Counted from the first letter of the stretch, positions 33,119-45,226 are shown. The stretch: 64,000 nt of DNA from Diogma glabrata (GCA_963693315.1 OY856188.1:196310379-196374378); one strand, 5' to 3'. Numbers and translations: made by a program. Notes: a model not told the origin generated them from the letters alone.

Positions 33119-34575
33119 CGGCTTATATTAGTAGAAAAAACGAAATTTCAGGATGCAAAGTTTAGGTTTTTGGGCATATTATTATTATTGAGGATGAATC
33201 TGACTTTAGTTTTTTCAATTCATTTTAATTGTAAATTAGAATTTTATGATGCCAATTTTTGCAAACTTTTCATTTAGTTTAATTTTATTGAAAAACGGTT
33301 TCGCGATTTTTAAAACAACCCAAAATGCACTAAAAAGTATAACCCTTTGCGTTAAAAAGCAATTGTTATAGAATTGCTTTGCATTAAGCAATTGATAGTA
33401 CATATATCAAAACTAAAGTTTTACTCAGCGTTCTTTGGATTACATAACTATCATATATTAAACATTTTAAAAAATTATCAGTAGTAATCATCCAAGGGCG
33501 GTGATAATTCGAAATAATCTTTTAAAAATTTCGAAAGCAAATACATATATTGATAATAGCACGAAACCGTAGGCCGAGGGCTATTATTAATACCACTTGC
33601 TGTAGGAATTTTCCAAAAAATTATGAGAATTTATCAACGAACGAGGGGAATTCGTTTAGAAATTTTTTTGCCATTTTTCATTTCTTTATATATTTTTTAT
33701 GAATTATACGTTGGCCTACTGCCAGCCATATCAGTTAACTATTTCAAAAATTATTTGATAATTTTTAATATCCCAGTAGGCCAGAAGTATAATTATTTGT
33801 TATTAATATAATTCAAATGTTATTGGTGAAATTGAATGATGTCATTACATTTTAGAGAATTTAATTGGGTTAAATTAAAATAAAACTAAAGCAAAAAATT
33901 TTGTATTTTATTTATTTAAAAAAAAAAATTAAAATATAAAATGATTTTGGTCTCCAAGTTGTTTTTATTTACTAATAGAATAATTTCTTTGAACTAAATT
34001 TATTTGAAAAATCCTTGTAACATAAATGTAAACCTTCAAATTTTGTTTAAAAGTGGTGTAGTTATGATTGTTATTAACTAAATGGTTTGACTTTAAATTT
34101 AAAAATAGACTTTAAATTTTGATTATTTTTCTTCTTAGATTTTTAGACAATATTCCTTAGATCAGTCTTTAAAACATTTTCCGGTTTTCCAGTTGTAAAA
34201 TCTTTCAAAAGAATCACAATTAAATTTGTAAATTATTGAGCATGATTCTAATTGGATATTTAATTTTGGTTTCAATACTTTATATAAAATTCTAAGAGAT
34301 GGATTTTATATTTATATATTTTTAAATGGTTCCTAATAATATTAAGCATATGATTTGTATATTCCATTTTATCAAATATTGTTTAATATAAGTTGTTGCA
34401 AGGAGTTTTAAATAAATTAATTCTGGTAGTGTGTTTAATCGTTAACACAGTGTACTTATTATGAAATAGACATATGTATCCTACAAATATATTTAGAATT
34501 ATAGGTTTGCTGATACCTACTATAATTAAAAATATTTTTTTAGATTTCGTCTAGCAAATATCCCAACAAATAAAT

Positions 34576-37148
34576 ATGCCACGAGGAGTTCATACTTCTA
34601 AAAGAAAAAGCGGGTTCCAGCAGAGAAAGGCCAAACAGGCTAAAATAGATGATGTTCAGAGCATATCTGGATCGATTTATAAATATGTTACAAAACCTGA
34701 TGATAGCCAAAGCTCATCAAAAGAAACTGATTCTCACGTAAATGCAACGAATGTTTCAGAGAATATTGGCTCATCTTCAGAAAGTAACAGCGACAACACA
34801 GAATTAATAATGATAACCCATGATGAAGACGAATCAGAAAAAAATACTGAAAATGATAGTGATAATGCTGCTAATGCTTCTACTATCGAAGACAGTATTT
34901 GTATGAGTGAATCACTTCAGGACTTAAGAGATGTATCACATTGGAATATACCTGTCTCTGATAATGTTCGCATTGAAATCATAAAAAAAGGAAGTGAACA
35001 TTTTCAAAATAGAGAAGGGCCGTTTGCTACTGTATCTAGACCCGGGTTAGACACAAAAACTAATGTTCGCCATCTTTCTAAAGAATGGTTTTATAAAGTG
35101 ATGCCTAATGGAAAAAAAACTCTGCGGTCATGGATGGTTTATTCTCCTATAAATAATAGCCTGTACTGCTTCTGCTGTCGTATATTTGCTGTCACCAATA
35201 GTTGTAATATAAATTCAGCATTTACGACTGAATTTCAGAAGTGGTGGAAGCTAAATCCCAAAGTAGCCGACCATGAAACTTCAAATGAACATCTGGAGAA
35301 TTTTGAAAAGTGGAAAACTTTGGAAATGAGGTTGAAATGTCATAAAACGATAGGAGACGCAGCCTAACAATTAATAGATAATGAAAAACAGAAGTGGAAA
35401 CTTCTTTTATCCAGATTATTGGATATAACTTTCTTTTTATCTAAACAAAACCTATAGCATTTCGGGGACATGATGAAGGACAAAGTTCTTCAAATAAAGG
35501 CAATTTTTTAGAACTAGTCAATCTCAATAAGTATGATGTAGTGTTAAAAGAACACATTTTGAATTTGGAGCATGGCAAATCACCAAAAGTATCATATTTG
35601 TCACCAGATATACAAAATGAGTTCATAAATGTTTTAGCGAACCACGTAAAGTTTAAGCTTGTCAACGAAATTAAATCAGCTAAATATTTTGGAATTATGT
35701 TTGATAGCACACCTGACATTTCACATATTGATCAAATGTCTGAAGGGATTCGTTATGTGAAAATTGATGGTAGAAAAGTGGAAGTCAAAGAAGTATTCCT
35801 TGGAGTTTTTTCTTTACATGGAAAAAAAGCCGCTGATTTAAGCGATGAAATTCTTAAAAACCTTAAAAATGACGGTTTAGAGGTAATGAATTGTCGTTCC
35901 CAAGGTTATGATAATGCAGCTGTTATGAGTGGTATACATGGAGGAGTGCAAGCTATTATTAAAGCAAAAAATAACAAAGCAATTTTTGTGGGCTGAATAA
36001 ATCATTCAATTAATTTATGTGGCCAACACTCATTTGCACAAAATGTAGCTTGTGTAACCTTTTTCGGAACAGTGGAGGCCATTTTTACATTTTTTTCTGC
36101 TTCGACTAGCCGCTGGGAAGTGCTTGTTAAACACAGCAAAACAACTGTTAAAAGACTCTCAACAACGCGTTGGAGTCCTCATTATGCTGCAGTAAAAGTA
36201 TTGGCCGAAAATTTTTATGGGATTGTGGCTGCAATTGAGAAGCTAAGTGATCAACAAGAAAATGTAGACACTAGAGGCGCTGCACACAACCTTATGCATG
36301 CAGTGTGTGATTTTACGTTTCTTTGCTATCTTTTGTTTTGGAATGATGTTCTTAGGGAAATAAATTGTGCTCAGATTGGATTGCAAAGCAAAGGCTTAAA
36401 TATTGATCAATTAATTACAAAAATAAAGTCACTTCGTCTTTATATTGAAGAAAAACGAAATGACATTGTAGAACAGGCAATAGATCTTGCTGCGACGAAA
36501 TCGGAGAGCTATGACATTCCAATGGAAAGACGAATTCGTCGTAAAAAACGAATGGCTGATGAGTTGGCTCCAGATGTTGGACTGACACTGAGAGCTGAAC
36601 TTAAAAAGGACATTTTGGAATCTCTTGACCGATTCAGTGTTGAACTCCGAACAAGACTGAAGTCAGTTCAAGATGTTGCTTCATTGTTCGAGGTTGTCCA
36701 GACAAAGACTTTGCTTTTGGCGAATAGTGAAGAGTTGAAATTATCTGTATCAAAATTTACCAGTTTTTATGATGAGGTATCGGAAACGGGACTCCTCACA
36801 GAGATACCAAGGTTGAGGAGGCATTTAAAAGCGACCAATGTTACAGTTTTTAACTGGGTGTGCCTAGACTTTTTGAAATTCATCGTGGAATGGGATTTTA
36901 CAGAATCTCTTCCGAATCTTATGGTCGCACTAAAGTTATTTATGACTATTTGCGTATCAGTGGCTTCGTGTGAGTGGAGTTTCAGCAAATTAAAATTAAT
37001 TAAAAATTACTTACGGGCAACAATGACCCAAACGAGGCCTAAAAATCTTGGCATATTAACCATAGAACATGAGGCAGCACAAAATATAAATTTTGAAGTT
37101 GTGATTTCTGAGTTTGCAGCTGTTAAAGCTAGAAAGAAGAGATTTTAA
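34576..37148 (+). pseudogene. hAT transposase (zinc-finger MYM1-like type), broken
   Basis: Three pieces make up one protein of roughly 850 residues. 34576-35367 carries a basic start (MPRGVHTSKRKSG), an acidic Ser/Asn-rich segment, and a TTF-type zinc-binding region (SLYCFCCRIFA ... HETSNEHLENF). 35541-35996 carries the start of the catalytic region (YFGIMFDSTPDISHIDQMS). 36072-37148 ends with the hAT dimerisation motif CVSVASCEWSFSKLKLIKNY. Breaks are TAA at 35365, a frameshift near 35450, and an in-frame TGA at 35994 after which the same frame continues. It lies in the terminal repeats of the 9.3-kb element, so it was its own transposase. It is dead in this copy. Confidence 0.9.
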
Positions 37149-37959
37149 GTGTATGTATATAATATCTATGTGAGAGTATATTAATTCTACTCTTATTTTT
37201 CTTTTACTATACTTTCCAGGGTTGCCACTTGTATACATTTGTATTAATTTTGATACATTATTTAAAAAATTTATTAAATGGATACTGGGTACCAAAAATT
37301 CGCAAAACTACTGGAATGGATACAATTTATTCGCAAGAAAACATTGTGTATAAAATGCATTAAATGCATTTGAAAATGTTAATAAATTGTGTTACATTGT
37401 TCGTCGTATTCTCTTTTAGTAGAAGATAAAGGAACAGAAAATTGGCGAACAGTGTAGCAAATATAAACAGTTGTTGAAAAACGATAACATTTTTTGTAAA
37501 CAGTTCTGAATTGAGTGCATTTAAGGTTGCATTATACCGTAACCGTTGCAATGAAAAAAAGGAATTCCAGGTATATTTTGCGCTGAAACCGCACAATATA
37601 GGTCGTTCTCAAATAAATTAGCAACATCAAATAATCATGTATACATTTGGATACTCTTTTTTTATATAACTGGTTTACATTTTAATTTTTTTGAGTGACG
37701 ACGCTGATACTTTCCTAAAAGATTCATTTTCATACATCAATATGAAAGAATGTATAATAAAACAGTACTTTAATTATATATAACTTTTTAATAATAATGC
37801 GCATTTGCATTAATTAAATAATTTGTATTAATTAAATAAAATTATAAATTACGTATATCGGCTTTTTATTAATATAGACAGTTTTCATTCTTGGGGTGAC
37901 ACCATAATATCCGCCCCGGGTGTCACCCATGCTAGCTACGCCACTGTTTATGATAACGC

Positions 37960-38175
37960 CTTAAGTTTGTTCTCAACCAACCGGGTGCTGAACGTTTGCT
38001 AACGTTTGCAAACATAAATTTACTTAGTGGCGACACAAAATTTCAACATGAACAAACGTTTGTTAACATTTGTTAGTTTACCAAATGGTATGGTAAGTTA
38101 ACATATTTTGTGTCTCCACAAAGAAAACTTATATTTGCAAACATTCGGCAGCCTTGGTAGAAACCAACCGTTAGA
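37960..38175. repeat. Foldback repeat (AACGTTTGCAAACAT)
   Basis: CAACCAACCGGGTGCTGAAC, GTTTGCAAACATAAATTTAC and GGCGACACAAAAT at the left are mirrored by GTGTCTCCACAAAG, TATTTGCAAACATTCGGCAG and GAAACCAACC at the right. This is an imperfect inverted repeat of about 200 bases. It is just outside the hAT right end. Confidence 0.65.
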
Positions 38176-38918
38176 ACTATGATTTGTATTATCAATTAAA
38201 TGTTACTGTGAAGTGTAAACTAAATAAGTTCGTGATGAATATATTGTTTTGAATGTTGTAAATAAGATGTTTTAAAATGTTGTACAAAGTTGATAGATAA
38301 GCAGCGACAATCTTTATTATTAATTTTTCTTGAGGCTTTGCAAATCCAAAAATTATGTTCTTTCTCTATGATCACTGATTACGCACTTAAAACTGAAGAA
38401 ATATACTGGGAAGTGGGAATGTACTCAGAGAAAAATCTGTATTGATATATTTCTTTAAATAAAATATTTCTTTTAATTTATCAAATCAAATATTATTCTC
38501 TTAATTAAAATTACAATACGTTTTAATAAGCGATGAACAACATAACAATTCTTAAGTTAAACTGAATAGCAGTATTTCATTTAAATATCCAATAAATACA
38601 ATATTTCCATTAAAACAAATTGGAAAGGAATTTCTTATAGAAAAATACTAAAGGAACTTCTTGTGTTCTATTTTTTAAAGTGTCATTTTCTAAATCAGTT
38701 AAAAAAACCACTTTTCTATTAAACGAAAATCAAGAACTTAAAATTAGGTACGGAAAAACAAGAACTTTTTTTTGCTAATATGTTTTTCATAAAAATTTAA
38801 CGCTAAAAATATCGCCTGCTATAATTAAAATTTTTAAAAAATTTAATTTAAATGTTCGCCACAACACTCCCCTCCCTACTACCCAAGTGAATCCCCTAGA
38901 ACTTAAATTTCGAAACTT
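38176..38918. other. No gene recognised
   Basis: AT-rich sequence without supported features, upstream of the palindrome. Confidence 0.3.
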
Positions 38919-39042
38919 TAAGGGCCGATTGTATGAATGCGGATAGAAGATAAATCCTCGGATTAATCGTCGTTTGTATATATACAAACGACGATTAATC
39001 CGAGCATTTATCTTCTATCCGCATTCATACAATCGGCCCTTA
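38919..39042. repeat. Nearly perfect 124-bp palindrome
   Basis: AGGGCCGATTGTATGAATGC at 38921, then GGATAGAAGATAAAT, CTCGGATTAATCGTCG, TTTGTATATATACAAA at the centre and the exact inverse to 39040. One position (C/G in AAATCCTC against AAATGCTC) breaks the symmetry. TTA/TAA adjoins each end. It is best read as a very young palindromic MITE. The paired short frames that mirror each other on the two strands are artefacts. Confidence 0.9.
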
Positions 39043-40141
39043 CCGCCAACACAAAAGTTTTTAGTCGAACAGTTGGCGAAAATTACGAATCAAACCTTCT
39101 TGTTTTCATATTTAAAAAATTGTACTAAAAATAATCATGACAAATTTTTTTACCTTTAATAAATCTACAAGAACATATTATATATTAAATATATTATACA
39201 AATAATCGAAATTGTTCATAAGATAAGACAATTCCAATCAGTAAACAAATATGTGTATACATAGAACAAAAAAGGTGACAAAACATAAAAATTTTCTTTA
39301 TCTCAAATTTAGTTTAGAGTTTTTATTTCAAACACTTCAAACAGGAAATAATATTGATGTTATACGAATAATAAGAAAAAATAGAATAAATAAATGTTTG
39401 TTCGCGGTAACATAATAGAATAGTAATTGTATTACATTCATAAAAAAAATCATCAATATATAATTTTAGGTGGAAATTATTGATTTGATTTTACGTGAAA
39501 TAGCCTATAAAATGGTTGTGTCTATGGTTAATAATTTATATCCAAAAAGTTAATAACAAATTATTCAAATCTCAACCCAACATGATACTTTAATTTTCTG
39601 CAAGCATCATCTCAAAAAAAAATTATTTCATCCTTTTTTAAACTATATCTAGTTTCTATTAAATTTTATTTATTAAATTAAATTAAATCGCAAAATATTT
39701 TTTTTTTAAATTTCCCCTGGCGACGAAACCGCAAACCAGCATCACGCACGAAAAACATCAACTATTGTGAACTGTCGTCTAAGAAGAATGTCGTATCTTG
39801 AGTTTGACATTCATTTCATTCATAAAAAAAACAAAAGAAAAGTTGTGTATCGTTTCTTTTTCTTAAAGTTAAAATTAATTCAAACTTTAAAATTTTTAAT
39901 AATATATATTCATAATTTATAGATATATTTTTAGACAAACTAAATTTTCGGTTAATAATTAATCAAAAGTATAATAATACAAAAATAAATAAAATTAATT
40001 CAACTACGACTACAACAAAATTATTATTATTAATTTTTACACAATAGTAAAGTGATTTAATTGTTTTTCATTTTTACAATAATATATAAATAAGATATTA
40101 ATAATTTTATATATATATTTTTAAAAGTATTTCATTTTAAA
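39043..40141 (+). promoter_or_regulatory. IAP2 5' flank and untranslated leader
   Basis: About 1.1 kb of AT-rich DNA before the IAP2 start. The stretch 39715-39850 is richer in GC and may hold the transcription start, but no clear core promoter motif was found. The exact leader and any upstream non-coding exon cannot be read from sequence alone. Confidence 0.3.
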
Positions 40142-40324
40142 ATGTCGAATAAAAATATGAGTATTGAAGAAAATCGCTTAATGACGTTTGTAAATTGGCC
40201 AACCGATTGTCCCGTTGATCCAGTGCGAGTTGCAAAAGGGGGTTTTTATTCAACGGGGAAAGATTTAGAAGTGATATGTAATTGGTGTCAAAAGAAAATA
40301 ACGTCATGGGCATTAGGGGATCAG
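40142..40324 (+). CDS. IAP2: IAP2 exon 1 (first half of BIR1)
   Basis: The start codon at 40142 follows an AAA context and opens a frame that matches the IAP2 N-terminus: ENRLMTFVNWP, LAK-type VAKGGFYSTG, and the first zinc pair C46-x2-C49. The exon encodes residues 1-61 and ends in phase 0 at GATCAG|GTTGGC. The donor is weak at positions +4 to +6 but the join to exon 2 completes BIR1 exactly. BIR domains are zinc-binding modules. IAP2 of flies is a ubiquitin ligase that acts mainly in Imd immune signalling and restrains caspases. Confidence 0.9.
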
Positions 40325-40404
40325 GTTGGCAATTTATAAAATAATTTAAATTACCAAAAACTTATTTATGTGTTTGTAATTATTTAATAATATTTTTGTT
40401 TTAG

Positions 40405-40644
40405 GTGATGCAAAAACATCGTTGTTTAAATCCATTATGTATGTTTGTTTTAAATCCAAATGATTCAGGTAATATACCAATGTTACCTGTACCATCGAAT
40501 AGGACATCTAGTTTATGTAATAGTATCAATCGTGATAGTAGTGATACGCTTAGTAGTGCCACACCAATACTTTCTTCACCTACGACTGTTCCTGTTGATG
40601 TGAAAATTGAAAAATATAGATTATCGACATTTAAAAATTGGCGA
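40405..40644 (+). CDS. IAP2: IAP2 exon 2 (end of BIR1, start of BIR2)
   Basis: The acceptor is TTTTGTTTTAG|GTGATG. Residues 62-141 follow in the same phase. H66 and C73 complete the BIR1 zinc site (C-x2-C-x16-H-x6-C with C46, C49), followed by FVLNPNDSGNIPMLP and a Ser/Thr-rich linker. The exon closes with YRLSTFKNWR, the first helix of BIR2, at donor CGA|GTAAGT (40644/40645), phase 0. The matching remainder of BIR2 is found 20 kb away. Reading through the donor gives a short nonsense tail ending at 40737. Confidence 0.9.
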
Positions 40645-42149
40645 GTAAGTATGTTCGGTTTTTCTCTTAAGTTAGACAGTAAATTTGTTATTAAAACTTT
40701 TTCTGGTGTCTCCATTGTAAGAATTACTTTACATTAAATAATATTATTGTTATTACCTTTAAAAAGTCGTCTTACGAGGTCCAAAGGTAAGGTCCCAATT
40801 TTTTTGTAAAAAAATGCACGACAACCTGAGGAACATACGGTTTTAGCAAAAATCACAATACAAATGGAGAACACATGGTAAGAAACTTATCATCCTTTTG
40901 AAACAAACCATGTTCCATAGAATAATACAATAAAAATTGTGGATTACCTGCTGCACCTATTAGGAATTAATGCTGCAACTGGACACTTTTCCTACGGTAA
41001 ATAAAGAGTGAACATCAGAAAAATCACAATAAAGTGTTGAGACTTTGACAGTCGTTTATATGTGAAATATTATTTAACAGATTCTTGTGAAACATTTCCT
41101 TGCAGCTCTGATAAAAAGTATTTAAATGGCTACATAGTATTATAAGCCACTAGAAATAAATGTATTCAATTGAATAGAATGAAAAATTGCTTTGAAAAGC
41201 GAAAGATCCTTAACAAATATTTTATCTCAATTCCGGTCAGTTCGGGCATCGAATCGGTTTATGGTGAACCAACTCGACCAGCGACGAGATAAAAACTCGT
41301 TTTTTGACGATCGACTTAACATAAACTGACCATACGTACAGCAGTGGGCTGTATTATACAGCATTTTTACTGCTTGTACAGCATCAGTATCCGTCCAGCA
41401 AAATGCACAGCATTTATAAAATTTGTCCAGCCAACCTAAATTTGTCGTATTGTTAATGTTGTGCATTTTTTTCTGAGATAATTAGATGCCTTCAGAAAAT
41501 AGATCATAATGTTTAGTGGGTACAGCAAGTAATAAGTCGTCAGTGTCAGAAGTATAAATATCAAATCTCATTTTTACAAAGTAATGCGGTTTGTTTTGTT
41601 GTGGATTTATATAATTAATAATAAAATAAGATTTCGATGAGCGTTTTGTAAGTAATTATATGAATGAGGCATTCCACGTGAACGGGAACAACTAAAAATT
41701 TGTTTTTGCCCAAATTTTGGGTATTGATAGTACACCTATCCCCCGTTTTACACGGTAGATACGTTCCTGATAAAAACGTGTTAATCGAAAATATAAATTT
41801 TGTATGGAAAACCGTGTTAAACGAAAAAAGTGGGTTTTTGGTCATTTCTTGGGCGACAATCAGTTTCGGTAAAACAAAAGTACCAGTTTAATCACATAAG
41901 ATATCGACATAACATTTAAATTGATTTTCAAAAAGAAACATGCAACATAACCAATAAGAAATTCACAGAAAAATAAAAAGTAATTATACATGCACATACT
42001 AGCATGTTGACCTAAATCAAACCTTACTTAACTTGAAATTCAGTTCGGTGCGACTTGGAAGTTAAATCTGTAATTAGTAACTGTGCTTTCTTTTCAGCTA
42101 AATCTTGCAAACATCTTCATATTGATCTAATTCACTATTCGGATTATGT

Positions 42150-42916
42150 TGTGGGAAGTAGTTGCATTATTTATTATCTTCTGGTATAATGGTTGCAATA
42201 AAGAAGTTTTAATTTTGGGTAGAAATATAATTTATCCATTTGTAAGCTGCAAATCTTGAGGATGACATGGAGCATTGCCCAGTAAAAGAAGAACCTTAAA
42301 TATTATTTTGATTAAATACTATTTTACTTCTGGTACGTAAGAGTTATGAGACAAATCAATGAACAATGTGGCTTTAACCCAAGCTTTTGTATTGGCATTC
42401 CAATAAATGGAAAGATTTGTTTATTCCTTTTTACCTGGACGCTTTGCCACCTAAGCCTTATCACTCTTTAGTATTGAAAACCTGATCAGCAGCCAAATTC
42501 TCTAATTGTGAAGCGGTGAAGTGATAAGTTTTTGAATGAACAGAACCGATGGAATTTTTAACGATTCACCGCTTCACAGTTACAGAATTTAGCTGCAGGA
42601 CACTAAGATGTACCGGAATTAATTTCAGTCAATTTTAGTGGGTACATACTGTTGTGCTGTATCTAAATCAGTAGATGCGTTTTTTAATTTTAAATGTTTG
42701 CAAAAAATGCCCGTGTTTAAATATTTCGAACCAACCATGACTTGCAATAAAACTTAAAAGGCATTTTATTTGAGTAGTTGGAGTAGATCTATTTAAGTAG
42801 ATGGCAACTGTTTCACATTCCAAAAATTTTAAAGTCTTACTAGTTATGATATTGGTACCAATTGGAATACGTCTTTGATATTGGTGTTCAAGACATATCA
42901 TTAATTTATTTTCCAT
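42150..42916 (-). pseudogene. Tigger-type transposase remnant
   Basis: From 42916 on the minus strand the frame reads ENKLMICLEHQYQR and later SHGWFEIFKHGHFLQ, the CENP-B/Tc5-type helix-turn-helix of pogo transposases (usual form: KGWFxKFKxRxxL). At about 42305-42180 another frame gives LLLLGNAPCHPQDL and, after a stop, FLPKIKTSLLQPLYQ, corresponding to the DDE-domain block LLxDNAPxH ... FLPxNTTSLLQPMDQ. The catalytic Asp before NAP is Gly here. Frameshifts and missing segments make it non-functional. Confidence 0.8.
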
Positions 42917-43179
42917 TGTTTTTATTTTTTTTAAATAAAATGTGTTGTGTAGTAGGAATTACAATATGTATCAAAACAACAAATAAAAACTTCTAACATC
43001 ACGGTCACCGCAACAACATGCGTTCAACGATGTTGATGGATGCTAATTTTAATTGTTTGTGTTCTTTAAATTTTTTTGAATTGATAACTAAACAATAAAT
43101 CCAATCATTTAATAAAATATGACCGACCCCCATTTTTCATTATAGGATAGAATAAGATCTCACTGCTATTGCCAGTGTT

Positions 43180-43212
43180 GTATAATATCTCACGTTAACT
43201 CGTATGTCAACA
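43180..43212 (-). repeat. Repeat B fragment (copy 4, inverted)
   Basis: On the minus strand TTGACATACGAGTTAACGTG followed by AGATATTATACAACACTGGCAA-like sequence matches the core of copy 3 at 46665-46715. It lies inside the Tigger element. Confidence 0.55.
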
Positions 43213-44615
43213 GATATAATTATTTACTTACAAATTAACTATGACCATTGATACACCTACGCATTTTGTATCTAGCTAATAACAATATATTGCTTAAAAT
43301 CAACTGATTTACGTAGAGAATCTCTTACATACCTTTGCTGATTTACATCAACATGTATTTTCAAAATTTTGCTTTGAACACTCAAATGCGTTTTTTGTTA
43401 CAAGTTTCTTGTTTTCTTGTTTTAATTACAACCTGTATGTATATGGTATTCCAGTAGGTTTAATTAAAATAAAGTAGATATAAGTGCGTGTAATACCAAA
43501 ATTTGTCTTTTTTTTTAACTTTTTTTTTGGAAATTTTGATTTCAAAAACCGTGTAAAGTCAAAAACGTGTTAAATGAGTGCCGTGTAAAGCGGGGGATAG
43601 GTGTACTCCATTAGAATACGATTTCGTAATTTTTTTAGATTTTTTGGCCAACCCCTTTGCCGTCAGTGACGGTCACAAATTTGAAATTTTTTCTTGAACG
43701 ACAAACGTCTCCATTTTGTAGGCAGTTTAATGCGTATAAACCTTTTTTTAAAAACTATTAGTTCGTTAGCATTTTTCCGTAGAATACGATAAAAATATTT
43801 AAAAAATTTTGAGGGTAGTTTTCTCCCTTATTTTGAGATTTTAAAGTTTAAAATCATTTTTTCGGAATGTATGACACGTTTTTATTTTAATTTTTGTTTT
43901 TTAAATTTAGTTTTAACTATGCACTTTCAAATAATTTTTATCGCGTGATGGAAGTTGTATCGATGTGAGCGCCAGGGGGCGCCGAATGTAAAAAAACAAG
44001 GTTTTCACGTAGTTCTAAAACTTTATGATTTTTTTTCTCGGAAATAGCTCCATGTAGAAAAACTTTGGACATAACAATTTTGTCTTAAAATAGATTACGA
44101 ATACATATTTTGATTTTAAAAAATCTTCAATTTAAAAAACATTTGCCGCCATATTGGTGCCGCCATTTTGAATTTTAATAATTTGATACTGAATTTGAAT
44201 TTAGTGACCATGACTTTCTTATAATACCATCTTTGAATTTTAATTTTCATTCAACAGCACAAGATATATCGTAAAAACTGGTTTTGAGGGTGGTTTTTAA
44301 CTTTCAGCGCTCTCTAGCGCTCACATCGATACAACTTCCATCACGCGATAAAAATTATTTGAAAGTGCATATTTTGAACTAGATTTAAAAAAAATTAAAA
44401 AAAAACTTGTCATATATTCCAAAAAAATGATGGAGTAAAGGGGTTGGCCAAAAAATCTAAATAAATTACGGAATCGTTTTTTAATGGAGTACTATGAATC
44501 CCCAAAATTTGGGCAAAAACAAATTTTTGGTTGTTCCCGTTCACGTGGAATGCCCCATATACATAATTAATTTTAAGTTTTAAAGTATTTATTTATGCCT
44601 TCAGAAGAAAATAAC

Positions 44616-44675
44616 TTACAATGACGACAATACCACCCAATGACGACAATACCACCCAATGACGACAATACCACC
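44616..44675 (+). repeat. Three tandem copies of a 19-bp unit
   Basis: CAATGACGACAATACCACC is repeated at about 44619, 44638 and 44657. The second and third contain the ATG codons of the frame that follows. Confidence 0.85.
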
Positions 44676-45021
44676 AAAAAAAACGAGTTGATTGCAAATT
44701 TACTGAAGAACTGGAAAAAGGAGTTTTCCTTTTATAAAAAATGTATTTCTAATACTACAGATGAAGGAAATGTCCATTGCACAATTTGTAACGGAATATT
44801 CTCCATAACTTCTGGTGGAAGACGTGATATATCACGACACATAGTTTCAGACAAACATAAAAAAACGGTGCAGGCATCTGCTTCATCCTGTAAACTGGGC
44901 ACATTTTTTCGATAACAGAATTTCGGTATGAAAGAAAAAGAATTGGCCATGGCGGAAAGAATTTTTGCATTTCATGCAGTTTTTCATAATCACAGTAAAA
45001 TATATTTTGAGTTTTATTTCT
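44640..45021 (+). pseudogene. hAT-like transposase N-terminal fragment with BED/TTF-like zinc finger
   Basis: The frame contains EGNVHCTICNGIFSITSGG then DISRHIVSDKHKK: a Cys2/His2 pattern (CxxC ... HxxxxxH) of the type found at the N-terminus of some insect hAT-like transposases. After an in-frame TAA at 44913 the same frame continues with ELAMAERIFAFHAVFHNHS, the usual continuation in that family. It stops at 45019-45021. The catalytic part is absent. One stop and the missing C-terminus make this a pseudogene fragment. Confidence 0.65.
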
Positions 45022-45226
45022 AAATATATAATAAACTAGCGGCTATTTGAGTTACTTGCAATAATCTTTTGCAAAATCAATACAAGGTAGCCTAGTATAT
45101 TTTTATCTTTAAATAAATATGTTTTTTCATTTGCCCAGCATTGCAGCTTCTGGCATCTGGTCAGTTTAACTTAACATCACTGGTTACATAGTATCAAAAA
45201 AAAAATTTAGTTTCGTCCAAAAAGTA

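Larger units (their letters stand above)
29390..34570. other. Non-coding interior of the hAT element
   Basis: About 5 kb of AT-rich sequence without a convincing open frame. It includes an inverted copy of repeat B (31830-31980) and a small inverted repeat (33033-33118). The short plus-strand frames at 30595, 30845, 33071 and 33623 show no domain and are regarded as chance. Confidence 0.5.
28632..37954. mobile_element. 9.3-kb hAT element, 28640-37946, with 8-bp target duplication
   Basis: The termini are CAGAGGCGTAGCTAG at 28640 and the inverse of CAGTGGCGTAGCTAGC ending at 37946. The 8-base direct repeat TTTATGAT flanks them (28632-28639 and 37947-37954). CAG..G termini with 8-bp duplications are hAT. 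Just inside both ends is GGGTGACACCC. A broken transposase lies in the right third (34576-37148). The 5 kb to its left is non-coding and includes later insertions. Confidence 0.92.
41731..43605. mobile_element. Tigger/pogo-like element, 41733-43603, TA duplication
   Basis: TIR CACCTATCCCCCG(C/T)TTTACAC at 41733 and inverted ending at 43603, each flanked by TA. The host sequence ATAG-TA-CTCC is intact in the opposite arm of the surrounding element (read on the minus strand near 44510), which proves the insertion and its TA duplication. A decayed transposase lies on the minus strand. Confidence 0.88.
41660..44562. mobile_element. Long-inverted-repeat element, interrupted by a Tigger element
   Basis: The left arm GGCATTCCACGTGAACGGGA (about 41668), TTTGTTTTTGCCCAAATTTT and onward is mirrored by the right arm ending TTCACGTGGAATGCCCC (about 44555). 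Arms continue through TAGATTTTTTGGCCAACCCC (about 43640) and its inverse (about 44435). The interior holds inverted GATGTGAGCGCC/GCGCTCACATCG and AACTTCCATCACGCGATAAA blocks. There is no coding capacity of its own. Confidence 0.8.

Noticed and set aside
38787..39159. Two opposing frames with identical N-termini (MYIYKRRLIR)
   Set aside because: Direct consequence of the palindrome at 38919-39042, not duplicated genes.
40405..40737. IAP2 exon 2 extended to the stop at 40737
   Set aside because: The extension after CGA|GTAAGT does not resemble BIR sequence, whereas the join to 60659 restores the zinc-binding spacing exactly.
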